Source: Pseudonocardiales bacterium (GTDB taxonomy: Bacteria > Actinomycetota > Actinomycetes > Mycobacteriales > Pseudonocardiaceae). Taken from it: a stretch of 64,000 nt of DNA. The DNA is taken from positions 215,090 to 279,089 of the forward strand of contig JAFAPC010000134.1 in NCBI GenBank assembly GCA_019247305.1. Direction: 5' to 3'. Both the position numbers and the translations under genes were made by a program. How positions within the stretch are numbered: position 1 is the stretch's first letter; each line of letters opens with the position of its first letter. Positions 55,186 through 63,103 of this stretch are shown one piece after another. The notes beneath the pieces were generated by a model. It searched no databases. It was given only the letters and a program-made list of their open reading frames with translations, and was not told the DNA's origin.

Positions 55186-56030
55186 CCGCGTCCGAGGCAG
55201 CACCCGGCTACCGTGCCGCGGCGACCTTGCCGCTGCGAGTGGAGCTGGTGCGCCAGCTGCGCCGCCGCCGGACCGTGCTCACCCTGGGATTCCTCGTGCT
55301 GCTGCCCGTCCTGCTCTGGCTGGCGTTCACTCTCGGCCGGGGCGAGCGGAAAAGCGGGGGTGCCACGCTGATCGACCTCGCCACCTCCAGCGGGCTCAAC
55401 TTCGTGGTGTTCACCCTGTTCTCGACCGCGAGTTTCCTGCTGGTTGTGGTGGTGGCGCTGTTCTTCGGCGACACGGTGGCCAGTGAGGCGTCCTGGTCGA
55501 GCCTGCGTTACCTGCTGGCCGCCCCGGTGCCCCGAGCTCGGCTGCTGGCGCGCAAGGCGGTGGTGGCCGCGCTGCTGTCAGCGTTGGCCCTGGTCCTGCT
55601 GCCCGCGGTGGCGATGGCGGTCGGTGTGGTTGGCTATGGTGCTGGGGACCTGGTCTCCCCCACGGGCCAGTCGCTGGGCTTTCTGGCGGCCGCGAGCCGG
55701 CTGGCGCTGGTCCCGGTGTATCTGGTGGTGCACCTGGCGTGGGTTGCTGGGTTGGCGCTGCTGCTCTCGGTGAGCACCGATGCGCCCCTGGGGGCCGTTG
55801 GTGGTGCGGTGATGGTGTCCATCCTGTCCCAGATCTTGGAGACCGTCGAGGCACTCGGCGGCCTGCGGGACTATCTGCCCACCCGCTTCAACTCGGCGTG
55901 GGTCGATCTGCTCTCGTCCCCGATCGAGTGGACCCACCTGGCCAGCGGAGCGTTCTCCGGCCTGGCCTACGCGAGCGTTTTCGGCTTCGCGGCCTGGTGG
56001 CGCTTCACCACCAAAGACATCACCAGCTGA
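55182..56030 (+). CDS. ABC-2-type permease partner of the hydrolase-ATPase fusion
   Basis: A 282-residue membrane protein with about six helices (TVLTLGFLVLLPVLLWLAF, FTLFSTASFLLVVVVALFFG, LLSALALVLLPAVAMAVGVV, LVPVYLVVHLAWVAGLALL). It starts within the stop of the fusion gene, so the two form one transporter. The substrate is unknown; a peptide or peptide-like lipid exported and then trimmed by the external hydrolase is one possibility. Confidence 0.85.
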   Translation: MTASEAAPGYRAAATLPLRVELVRQLRRRRTVLTLGFLVLLPVLLWLAFTLGRGERKSGGATLIDLATSSGLNFVVFTLFSTASFLLVVVVALFFGDTVASEASWSSLRYLLAAPVPRARLLARKAVVAALLSALALVLLPAVAMAVGVVGYGAGDLVSPTGQSLGFLAAASRLALVPVYLVVHLAWVAGLALLLSVSTDAPLGAVGGAVMVSILSQILETVEALGGLRDYLPTRFNSAWVDLLSSPIEWTHLASGAFSGLAYASVFGFAAWWRFTTKDITS

Positions 56031-56034
56031 TGCG

Positions 56035-57102
56035 ATGCCGGGCTCAATCGTGATCGGTCACCGCGGCGCCGCCGGCTACCGACCGGAGCACACCCTGGCC
56101 TCCTACGAGCTCGCCGCGCGACTGGGCGCGGACTTCCTGGAACCCGACCTGGTGGTGAGCGGGGACGGCGTGCTGATCTGCCGGCACGAACCGGACATCA
56201 GTGACACCACCGACGTCGCCAGCCACCCCGAGTTCGCCTCCCGGAAGACCACCACGATGCTCGACGGCCAGGCCGTCACGGGCTGGTTCACGCAAGACTT
56301 CACCCTCGCCGAGCTCAAGACGCTGGCCGCGGTGGAGCGACTACCGCACATCCGCCAGCACAACACCCTGTTCAACGGGCGCTGCGAGATCCCGACGTTC
56401 CAGGAGCTGCTGGATCTGCGGGCCCGGCTGTCCCACGAGCTGCGCCGGGAGTTGGGCGTCTACCCGGAGACCAAGCACCCCACGTTCTTCGCCACCGCCG
56501 GCCTTGCGCTGGAGTCCCGGCTGCTGGACATGCTGGGGCGCAATGGACTCAACCGAGCGGATGCCCCGGTGTTCGTGCAGTCCTTCGAGGTCACCAACCT
56601 CCAGCAGCTGCGCGAGGCTGGCCTGCGGACGAAGGTGACCCAGCTACTGGGGGCCTGCGGTGCGCCGTTTGACACCGTGGCCGCTGGCTCCGGCCTGACC
56701 TACGCCGAGCTGTGCACCCCAGAAGGCCTGCGCGGTATCGCGCGCTACGCGCAGGGAATCGGGCCGGACAAGCTCCAGGTCATCCCCCGCAGAGCCGATG
56801 GCACGCTCGGCTGCCCCACCACGCTGGTGGCCGACGCCCACCGCGTCGGCCTGCTCGTGCATGCCTACACCTTCCGGGCCGAGAACCCCTTCCTGCCGGT
56901 GGAGTACCAGAGTTCTGCGCTGCCGAGCGACTACGGGCGGGCGATCGATGAACAGCTCACCTACCTGCGGGCTGGGCTTGATGGTCTGTTCACCGACCAG
57001 GCCGACATCAGCGTCGCGGCCCGCGCCGAGACCGCCCGGGTTGGCCGGGTTGGCCGGCACAGCCGCTGCTCACCAGCCACCGGTGCCGAACACCAGGATT
57101 GA
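56035..57102 (+). CDS. Glycerophosphodiester phosphodiesterase
   Basis: A 355-residue GDPD TIM-barrel enzyme. The catalytic start GHRGAAGYRPEHTLASYELA (His, Arg, Glu), the FLEPDLVVSGDGVLICRHEP segment (Glu, Asp, His) and the C-terminal YLRAGLDGLFTDQAD are present. It cleaves phospholipid head-group diesters to glycerol 3-phosphate and alcohol. No signal peptide is seen. It begins 4 bases after the permease stop; the 3' end overlaps the convergent FIST gene by 33 bases. Confidence 0.92.
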   Translation: MPGSIVIGHRGAAGYRPEHTLASYELAARLGADFLEPDLVVSGDGVLICRHEPDISDTTDVASHPEFASRKTTTMLDGQAVTGWFTQDFTLAELKTLAAVERLPHIRQHNTLFNGRCEIPTFQELLDLRARLSHELRRELGVYPETKHPTFFATAGLALESRLLDMLGRNGLNRADAPVFVQSFEVTNLQQLREAGLRTKVTQLLGACGAPFDTVAAGSGLTYAELCTPEGLRGIARYAQGIGPDKLQVIPRRADGTLGCPTTLVADAHRVGLLVHAYTFRAENPFLPVEYQSSALPSDYGRAIDEQLTYLRAGLDGLFTDQADISVAARAETARVGRVGRHSRCSPATGAEHQD

Positions 57103-58263
57103 CGCGGTGAAGCCGTGCAGGTGGTTGCGCCCCGCCACGGGGCCGATCTCGCCGGCCGCGAAGAACCCGGCCACACTGGGGGTGTCCAGGCCAGCGCGTA
57201 CCGCCAGCACGTCGTGATCGGCGCTCGGGAACATGGCCCGGCCGCGGCCGTTGCAGGAAAACAGCAGCGCACCACCCACCGGGCCGGCCTGGGACCGGAA
57301 CTGACGGAACAGCTGCGCCAGGTCCTCGTCGGCGGCGGAGGCGTCCCGCATCTGGAAGCGGACGGTTTGACCTACCTCCACGACATCTGCGATGACGATC
57401 GCGCCTTGCTGATGGTCCGCACCGACGACGCCGCGGATGAGGAAATCGCCGCGCTCGTGCTCTTCGGCGTACTCATTCATCGCGACGCCGACCTGCAATC
57501 CCCGCACGGCGGCAGGCCGCTGCCTGGCCGGAAGCCCGGCGACGATCTGCTCAAGCTTGGCCAGCGCGGGTGTCCCGGCCAACTCCCACAGCACGTTGCC
57601 CTCGGCCTTGGTGACGATCATCGGGGGACCGAAGGGGCGACACCCCTGGCTAACCACCGGGTGGACGCTGACGGGACCGCCGAGCACCACTCCGACCGCG
57701 CCAGCTGGCATGCCATGCCCGTCCAGGAACAGCCGTGTCGATCCCCCGCCATGGGGACCGCTGGCCATACCGCCGATCAGGGGAAGACCGCCTAGGTCAT
57801 CGTGGGAGCGGTGCACGAAATCCGCGACGGGGAAGGTGAAAGGGTCGGCGAGCAGCACTGCGACGGCATCGTCCTCCCGCCGCTCCGGCATGCCGATGAC
57901 GGCAGCCCCCTCAGGGGTGCGCACCAACTCCAGATGCAGCGGAGTGCACCGGACCCCAGGCAGATACGCGGCGAACACGCTGACCGCGGATTCGTTCTCC
58001 ACCCCCCGACCGGCGCCGAGCACACCACCGGCGCTGCATCCAAGGGTCGTGCGGGCTTTAGCCAGCTTCCAGGCATGGATGCCTGCCAAGTGCACCGTCG
58101 CCGGATCGCCACCGCAGACGAACACACACAGCAGATCGGGGCGCTGCCCCTGCAGCGGGGCCAAAGCCTGTGTGACCGCGGCCTGCGCCGCCGCAGGCAG
58201 GTCGGGGCCAACCGCCAAGCCGTCACCGAAGTGGCACGTGAGCAGGTTCAGTGGGGAGGACAC
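57070..58263 (-). CDS. FIST domain protein
   Basis: A 397-residue protein with FIST N (LTCHFGDGLAVGPDLPAA, VHLAGIHAWKLAKARTTLGC) and FIST C (FRQFRSQAGPVGGALLFSCN, GRGRAMFPSADHDVLAVRAG) domains, a sensory module thought to bind small ligands such as amino acids. GTG 58263 is preferred over the much longer frame because GGAGG lies 7 bases upstream. It has no linked kinase or output domain. It is transcribed divergently from the deacetylase gene. Confidence 0.9.
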   Translation of the reverse strand: MSSPLNLLTCHFGDGLAVGPDLPAAAQAAVTQALAPLQGQRPDLLCVFVCGGDPATVHLAGIHAWKLAKARTTLGCSAGGVLGAGRGVENESAVSVFAAYLPGVRCTPLHLELVRTPEGAAVIGMPERREDDAVAVLLADPFTFPVADFVHRSHDDLGGLPLIGGMASGPHGGGSTRLFLDGHGMPAGAVGVVLGGPVSVHPVVSQGCRPFGPPMIVTKAEGNVLWELAGTPALAKLEQIVAGLPARQRPAAVRGLQVGVAMNEYAEEHERGDFLIRGVVGADHQQGAIVIADVVEVGQTVRFQMRDASAADEDLAQLFRQFRSQAGPVGGALLFSCNGRGRAMFPSADHDVLAVRAGLDTPSVAGFFAAGEIGPVAGRNHLHGFTASILVFGTGGW

Positions 58264-58420
58264 CAGGTCACCTCCGACCTTCACAGTACTGCTGGAGGCC
58301 CCTCGCGGCGGGGTCGGACCGGGCGGGCAGCGTGATCGGCCTGGTGGCCGCCGCACGATCGACGACACGCGCGATGGGGACGTGGCCAGTTCGCCCGCGA
58401 AGGGCCGATATGCTGCGCTG

Positions 58421-59164
58421 GTGAGAGCACGAAAGGTCTCTCGACGTCGGATACTCCGGTGGACGGCCAGCACGGCGACCCTCGCCGGAGGGATGGCCGT
58501 TGGCCTACCGGAACGCGCCGTCGCTGCTACCGTCGGTGATCCGGCGGTGCCCCGTACTGCCCCCGTGAAGCCAGCCAATCGGGTGCAGGACGTGTGGCCC
58601 GGAGTCGCCCATGACGCCATTGCGTTGACCATTGACGACGGACCGCACCCCCGGTGGACACCGCAGGTGCTCGAGCTGCTGCGACAGAACGGGATCCGGG
58701 CGACCTTCTCGCTGATCGGTGTGCAGGCCCATGCCTACCCCGATCTGGTGAAGCGAATCCTCGCCGAGGGCCACGACATCTGCAACCACAGCATGACTCA
58801 CCCGCAACCTTTCAACCGCGCTGCCCCCGACACGATCCGTCGGCAAATCACCGATGCCCAGTCGGCCATCGTCGACGCTGGCGGGGTGCCACCAAAACTG
58901 TTCCGAGCACCCGGCGGGGACTGGTCGACGACCGTACTGTCCATCGTGGAGGATCTGGGCATGATACCGATCGGCTGGGACGTCGACCCTCGGGACTGGT
59001 CGCGGCCGGGTACCTCGCTGGTCACCAGCCGGCTGCTCGCCGCGCGGCCGGGCGACATCCTGCTGTGCCACGACGGCGGCGGCGATCGGGCCCAAACCAT
59101 CGAGTCCTTGCGCACCGTGCTGCCGGAGCTCAAGAGCCGCGGTCTGGAGTTCGTCACCCTGTAA
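58421..59164 (+). CDS. Tat-exported polysaccharide deacetylase (NodB domain)
   Basis: A 247-residue protein. The N-terminus VSRRRILRWTASTATLAGG is a twin-arginine signal, cleaved near AVAAT. The NodB domain has the catalytic LTIDDGPHPRWTPQVL (Asp-Asp), the metal-binding NHSMTHP (His-x-x-x-His), FRAPGGDWS, and LCHDGGGDR near the end. It should deacetylate peptidoglycan or other cell-wall glycans. The GTG start at 58421 places the Tat motif at the N-terminus. Confidence 0.9.
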   Translation: MRARKVSRRRILRWTASTATLAGGMAVGLPERAVAATVGDPAVPRTAPVKPANRVQDVWPGVAHDAIALTIDDGPHPRWTPQVLELLRQNGIRATFSLIGVQAHAYPDLVKRILAEGHDICNHSMTHPQPFNRAAPDTIRRQITDAQSAIVDAGGVPPKLFRAPGGDWSTTVLSIVEDLGMIPIGWDVDPRDWSRPGTSLVTSRLLAARPGDILLCHDGGGDRAQTIESLRTVLPELKSRGLEFVTL

Positions 59165-59191
59165 GGGGGTGCACCCATGATGCCGGGAGCC

Positions 59192-62100
59192 TTAGGGGCA
59201 CGGCGGGCGGTACGGCAAGTCCGGTGACACGTACTGTTTCCACATCGCGGGGGTGAGGGTGTTCGCGGTGGTGGCGCAGATCCGCTGAATTGCTTGATCG
59301 ACTTTCATCTCCCACAACCGCACGGTTTGGTCGATACTGCCGCTGGCCAGCGTGTGCCCGTCGGGGCTGAACGCCACCGACACAACCCAGTTGGTGTGGC
59401 CGGTGAAGGGTGGGTCTAACGATGTGGGGTGGACCGGGTCAGCGACGTCCCACAACCGCACGGTCGAATCGCCGCTGCCGCTGACCAACGTGCGCCCATC
59501 CGGGCTGAACGCCACCGCAGAAACGAAGCTGGGGTGGCCGGTCAGGGGTTGACCCAAAGACGTGGGGTGCGCCGGGTCAGCCACATTCCACAACCGTACG
59601 CTCTGATCGAAACCGCCGGTGGCCAGCGTACGTCCGTCGGGGCTGAATGCCACCGAGGCGATGGGGTTGGTGTGGCCAGTCAGAGGTGAGCCTAGGGGTG
59701 TGGGGTGGGCCGGGTTGGTGATGTTCCACAGGAGCACGGTCTGGTCGTAGCTGCCGGTGGCCAGGGTGCGCCCATCCGGACTGAACACTACCGAGACGAC
59801 GTAGCTGGTGTGGCCCGTCAGGGGGTGGCCCAAAGACGTGGGGTGGACCGGGTCAGTGACATTCCACAACCGTACGGTCGAATCGTCGCTGCCGCTGACC
59901 AACGTGCGCCCATCGGGGCTGAACACTACTGAGGAGACAGTGCTGGTGTGGCCAGTCAGGGGTGGACCCACCGGCGTGGCGTGGCCGGGGTCAGTCACGT
60001 TCCACAACCGCACACTCCGGTCGACACCGCTGCTGGCCAGCGTGCGCCCATCCGGGCTAAACGCTACCGAAACGACGGGGCTGGTGTGGCCCATCAGGGA
60101 TGGACCCACCGGCGTGGCGTGAGCCGGGTCAGTGACGTTCCACAACCGTACGGTCTGGTCGACACTGCCGCTGGCCAGCGTGCGCCCATCCGGGCTGAAC
60201 ACCACCGAGAAAACGGACCTGGTGTGCCCGGTTAGGGCTTGACCGAGAGACATAGGGTGGGCGGGGTCGGTCACATTCCACAACCGCACGGTCTGGTTGG
60301 CATCGCCGCTGGCCAGCGTGCGCCCATCCGGACTGAATGCCACCGAGAGGACGGTGTCGGTGAAGCCGGTCAGGGGTTGACCCAACGGCGTGGGGTGGGC
60401 CGGGTCGGCGACGTTCCACAACCGCACGGTCCGGTCCCGGCTGCTGGTAGCCAGCGTGCGCCCATCCGGGCTGAACACCACCGAGGTGACTGAGTCGGTG
60501 TGTCCAGTCAGCGGGGTGGACAAGGTGGCGTTGCCCAGGGCAATCAGGGCCGTGCGGAGGTCCGGCGTTGGTCGCATGCGGTAGGCAGTGAGGTCGAGTT
60601 GCGCCGCGAGAGAGACGTCAGTGCTGCGCAGCCGGTCAGCCTGCGCGATGATCTGGTTGAAGATGGCGGTGTCGCGTTCTCGCTGCGCGGCGGCGCGTTG
60701 GTGGAGTGCGACGGTCGCAGCCCCCGAGGCAACCAGCGCCAGCACGGACAGCACAACGAGCACAGCCCGGCGGAGCCTGACAGCGCGGCGTTCCTGGGCG
60801 GTGGACGCGGCGAGGAACTCGGACGCGGCGGGGCTCAGGTCGCCCTCATGCGCGTTCGAGGTGGCCCACGTGCGTGCTGTTTCCAGGCGGTTTCCCCGGT
60901 ACAGCCCAGCGGTGTCGCGGCGGTCCCGGTTCCAGGCGGCGGTGGCTTCGTCGAGTTCCTGGCGGATCAGGTTGCCCGCCCGGTCGGTGTCGATCCAGGC
61001 CCGCAACCGCGGCCACGCCCGCAGCAGGGCCTCGTGGGTGATTTCGACGGTGTCCTGCTCCTGAGTCAGCAACCGGCTCCGGGTGAACGCGTCCACCACC
61101 GGTACCGCACTGCCAGGCTCCAGGCCCCGCAGCAGGTCCGCTCGGGTCAGGCGGCGTCGGGTGTCCTCGGCGTCGTCCCCAATTTTGATCAATCGGAGGA
61201 ACAGAGTCCGGGCCGCGTGTTGGCCGGCTGGGTCCAAGCCGGTGAACACACCCTCGGCCGTAGTCGCCACCGCGCGGTGGATACCACCGGTGCTCCGGTA
61301 ACCGTCCACCGTGAGGGTATGGCCGTGCCGCTGCTGCCAGGTGGCCCGCAGCGCGTGCGCCAGCAACGGCAGCCGCCCGGCCTCATAGCCGCTCATCCCC
61401 CCTGCGGTGTCCCCGAGGTCCCGCAGCAACAGGTCGACCAGGCCCGGTTCGACGTCGAGCCCCACATCCTGTGCCGGGTAGCGGATTGCCTCGCGTAATT
61501 CGGTGTCCGACATGGGCCCGACCACGAGTGGGTGGTCCTGTAACGCGGTGCGTAGGTGTGGGTAGTTGGCGCAGGAGGCGTAGAAGTCCGCCCGGACACC
61601 CACCACGACCAATCCGACGGGTTGCCTGTCAGCTTTAGTGTCAGATCGTGGGCTGGCCAGCTGCGAGAGCGCTTCGATGAATGTGCACCGTTGCTGGTCG
61701 TCGGTGCACAGGGCGAACAGTTCCTCGAACTGGTCCACGACCACCACGACCCGGGCTCCCGAGCCCTCGCTATCGATGTGATTGCCGAGCACCTCCCCGC
61801 ACCGTGGCGAGTCTCCCGCGAGCTCCTGAGCCAGGGTTGCCGGATCAGCGCCGGTGAGCGTGGCGATCTGGGTAACCAGGATGGTCAGCGGGTGGGCCGT
61901 GGGAGTGAAGATCATCCTGGGCCACCGGCTCGACCCCGGCAAGGCGCCGCCCTCGAGCTGGGGTAGCACACCGGCGTGCAGCAGGGAGGACTTCCCAGCC
62001 CCGGACGGTGCCACCACCATCTGGATACCGCCCACCCGCAGCCGGGCATCAAGGCGCGCGGTCAACTCCGCGGTCAGCTCATCCCGGCCGAAGAACCACC

Positions 62101-62320
62101 GAGCCTGCTCACGTCCAAAGGAGGCCAACCCCGGATACGGACACTCCCCCACTAGCGAGCCCGACTCGACCCGTCGGGCACCACGAACCCCGTCCTGATA
62201 GTGCAGGTCCCGGGCGGCCTGGTTGATGCGGGCCTCGCCCGAGGCGTGGGCTTCCAGGTGCACAGCGTCCCCCGCAGGCGGCGTTCGCTGCTGCGGGGAG
62301 GGCTCCCCAGAGGGCCCCAT
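59192..62320 (-). CDS. NLR-like STAND ATPase with nine WD40 repeats
   Basis: A 1042-residue protein. Residues 19-42 carry a short motif (ASGEARINQAARDLH) shared with the neighbouring protein. A NACHT/STAND ATPase follows, with Walker A APSGAGKSSLLHAG near residue 105 and Walker B VVVVVDQFEELF near residue 215. A transmembrane-like helix (VLVVLSVLALVASGAATVAL) lies near residue 550. Nine nearly identical 46-residue WD40 repeats then follow (core SVAFSPDGRTLASGS, TVRLWNV), which form a ligand-sensing propeller. The start, ATG 62320, has GGGAG in the end of the previous gene. Such proteins oligomerise on sensing a trigger and start regulated cell death. Confidence 0.9.
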   Translation of the reverse strand: MGPSGEPSPQQRTPPAGDAVHLEAHASGEARINQAARDLHYQDGVRGARRVESGSLVGECPYPGLASFGREQARWFFGRDELTAELTARLDARLRVGGIQMVVAPSGAGKSSLLHAGVLPQLEGGALPGSSRWPRMIFTPTAHPLTILVTQIATLTGADPATLAQELAGDSPRCGEVLGNHIDSEGSGARVVVVVDQFEELFALCTDDQQRCTFIEALSQLASPRSDTKADRQPVGLVVVGVRADFYASCANYPHLRTALQDHPLVVGPMSDTELREAIRYPAQDVGLDVEPGLVDLLLRDLGDTAGGMSGYEAGRLPLLAHALRATWQQRHGHTLTVDGYRSTGGIHRAVATTAEGVFTGLDPAGQHAARTLFLRLIKIGDDAEDTRRRLTRADLLRGLEPGSAVPVVDAFTRSRLLTQEQDTVEITHEALLRAWPRLRAWIDTDRAGNLIRQELDEATAAWNRDRRDTAGLYRGNRLETARTWATSNAHEGDLSPAASEFLAASTAQERRAVRLRRAVLVVLSVLALVASGAATVALHQRAAAQRERDTAIFNQIIAQADRLRSTDVSLAAQLDLTAYRMRPTPDLRTALIALGNATLSTPLTGHTDSVTSVVFSPDGRTLATSSRDRTVRLWNVADPAHPTPLGQPLTGFTDTVLSVAFSPDGRTLASGDANQTVRLWNVTDPAHPMSLGQALTGHTRSVFSVVFSPDGRTLASGSVDQTVRLWNVTDPAHATPVGPSLMGHTSPVVSVAFSPDGRTLASSGVDRSVRLWNVTDPGHATPVGPPLTGHTSTVSSVVFSPDGRTLVSGSDDSTVRLWNVTDPVHPTSLGHPLTGHTSYVVSVVFSPDGRTLATGSYDQTVLLWNITNPAHPTPLGSPLTGHTNPIASVAFSPDGRTLATGGFDQSVRLWNVADPAHPTSLGQPLTGHPSFVSAVAFSPDGRTLVSGSGDSTVRLWDVADPVHPTSLDPPFTGHTNWVVSVAFSPDGHTLASGSIDQTVRLWEMKVDQAIQRICATTANTLTPAMWKQYVSPDLPYRPPCP
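59300..60520. repeat. Tandem 138-bp DNA repeats encoding the WD40 propeller
   Basis: Nine copies of a ~138-base unit lie in the 3' part of the STAND gene, at high nucleotide similarity. This suggests recent duplication or gene conversion. The most variable codons are at the fixed positions after GHT and before SxxFSPDG and those near SxxDxT, as expected for binding loops. Confidence 0.85.
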
Positions 62321-62323
62321 CGA

Positions 62324-62751
62324 TCACTCCCCGGTGGTGACGCGCAAGTCCCGGCCCGCCTGGTTGACCCGGCTGTTGCCGAACGCGGTGGCCTGCATGG
62401 TGATCGTGGTGCCCTGCGGGGTATCGGCGTCCGCCAGCGCCGCCCGCAACTCCGCCACCACCCGACGCAGCTCATCCGCCAGCTGCGGGTCGGCGGTCAC
62501 TAGGCGCCGCAGCCGACTCTGCCACTCACCCACCAGAGCCTGCTCGACCTGCTCATCCCCGACCTGCCGAGCGGCCAACACCTCAGCTCGGCCCTCCGCC
62601 AGCTCGGCTTGCACCGTCTCGGCCCGCTCCGGATGCACCGCCGCCACAACCCCCCGACCGCGCCCGTAGCCCGCTCCCACGCCGCCGTCGCCAGCAACTT
62701 CACCACCGTCGCCGCCGCCGTGGACGTCAACGCCGTCAGTTCCGGATCCAC
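62324..62751 (-). pseudogene. Bell-like small effector with C-terminal amyloid-type motif, frameshifted
   Basis: A 142-residue protein is read if one G is restored near 62639-62643 (GGCGG-GTGCAT expected, GGCGGTGCAT present). The N-terminus, from ATG 62751, is a hydrophobic helix (MDPELTALTSTAAATVVKLL, then ATAAWERATGAVGGLWRR) like Bell domains. After the shift it reads VHPERAETVQAELAEGRAEV, then a helical middle and a C-terminal motif ATAFGNSRVNQAGRDLRV. That motif matches the N-terminal motif of the STAND protein. The stop overlaps the ribosome-binding site of the STAND gene, so they were made together. As it stands the gene is broken. Confidence 0.72.
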
Positions 62752-63103
62752 ATCCCCTCCTGTCGACCCCGCGTACGGGTGATCTTACTCCGCAGGCATG
62801 GGCTTCGAGTGTCAATCGGCTCGGGCCTCTGGGTAGCCATCGCGGCTCCGTGGAACCATCCGCAGCCGACGACAATCCAGTCTCAACCCCTCACCTGACG
62901 GGTTCACCGGGATTCCCCTGGGCTCCCCACCCTGACGGATAGCCCTGGAAGTACTTCCCGGCGCGCGCGGCACTGGGACACCCTGTTCAGTCGCCCTCTG
63001 CGACGAGCTGACATAATCTTGTACCCCGGGTGGCCTGAGCTGAACGATTATCGCTCGCCGTCAGAACGCCTACAGACGCGCCCCGCGCAGAGGAGGTGAA
63101 GGG
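62752..63103. other. Intergenic region between the Bell-like gene and the HTH regulator
   Basis: No gene was recognised in these ~350 bases. The region must hold the promoters of the two divergent genes. A ribosome-binding site (AGGAGGTGAAGGG) ends it. Confidence 0.6.

Noticed and set aside
57437..58420. Upstream extension of the deacetylase frame
   Set aside because: It overlaps the FIST gene in antisense; the Tat signal fixes the start at 58,421.
60500..61498. Plus-strand frames opposite the STAND ATPase
   Set aside because: Shadow frames; no ribosome-binding site or domain.
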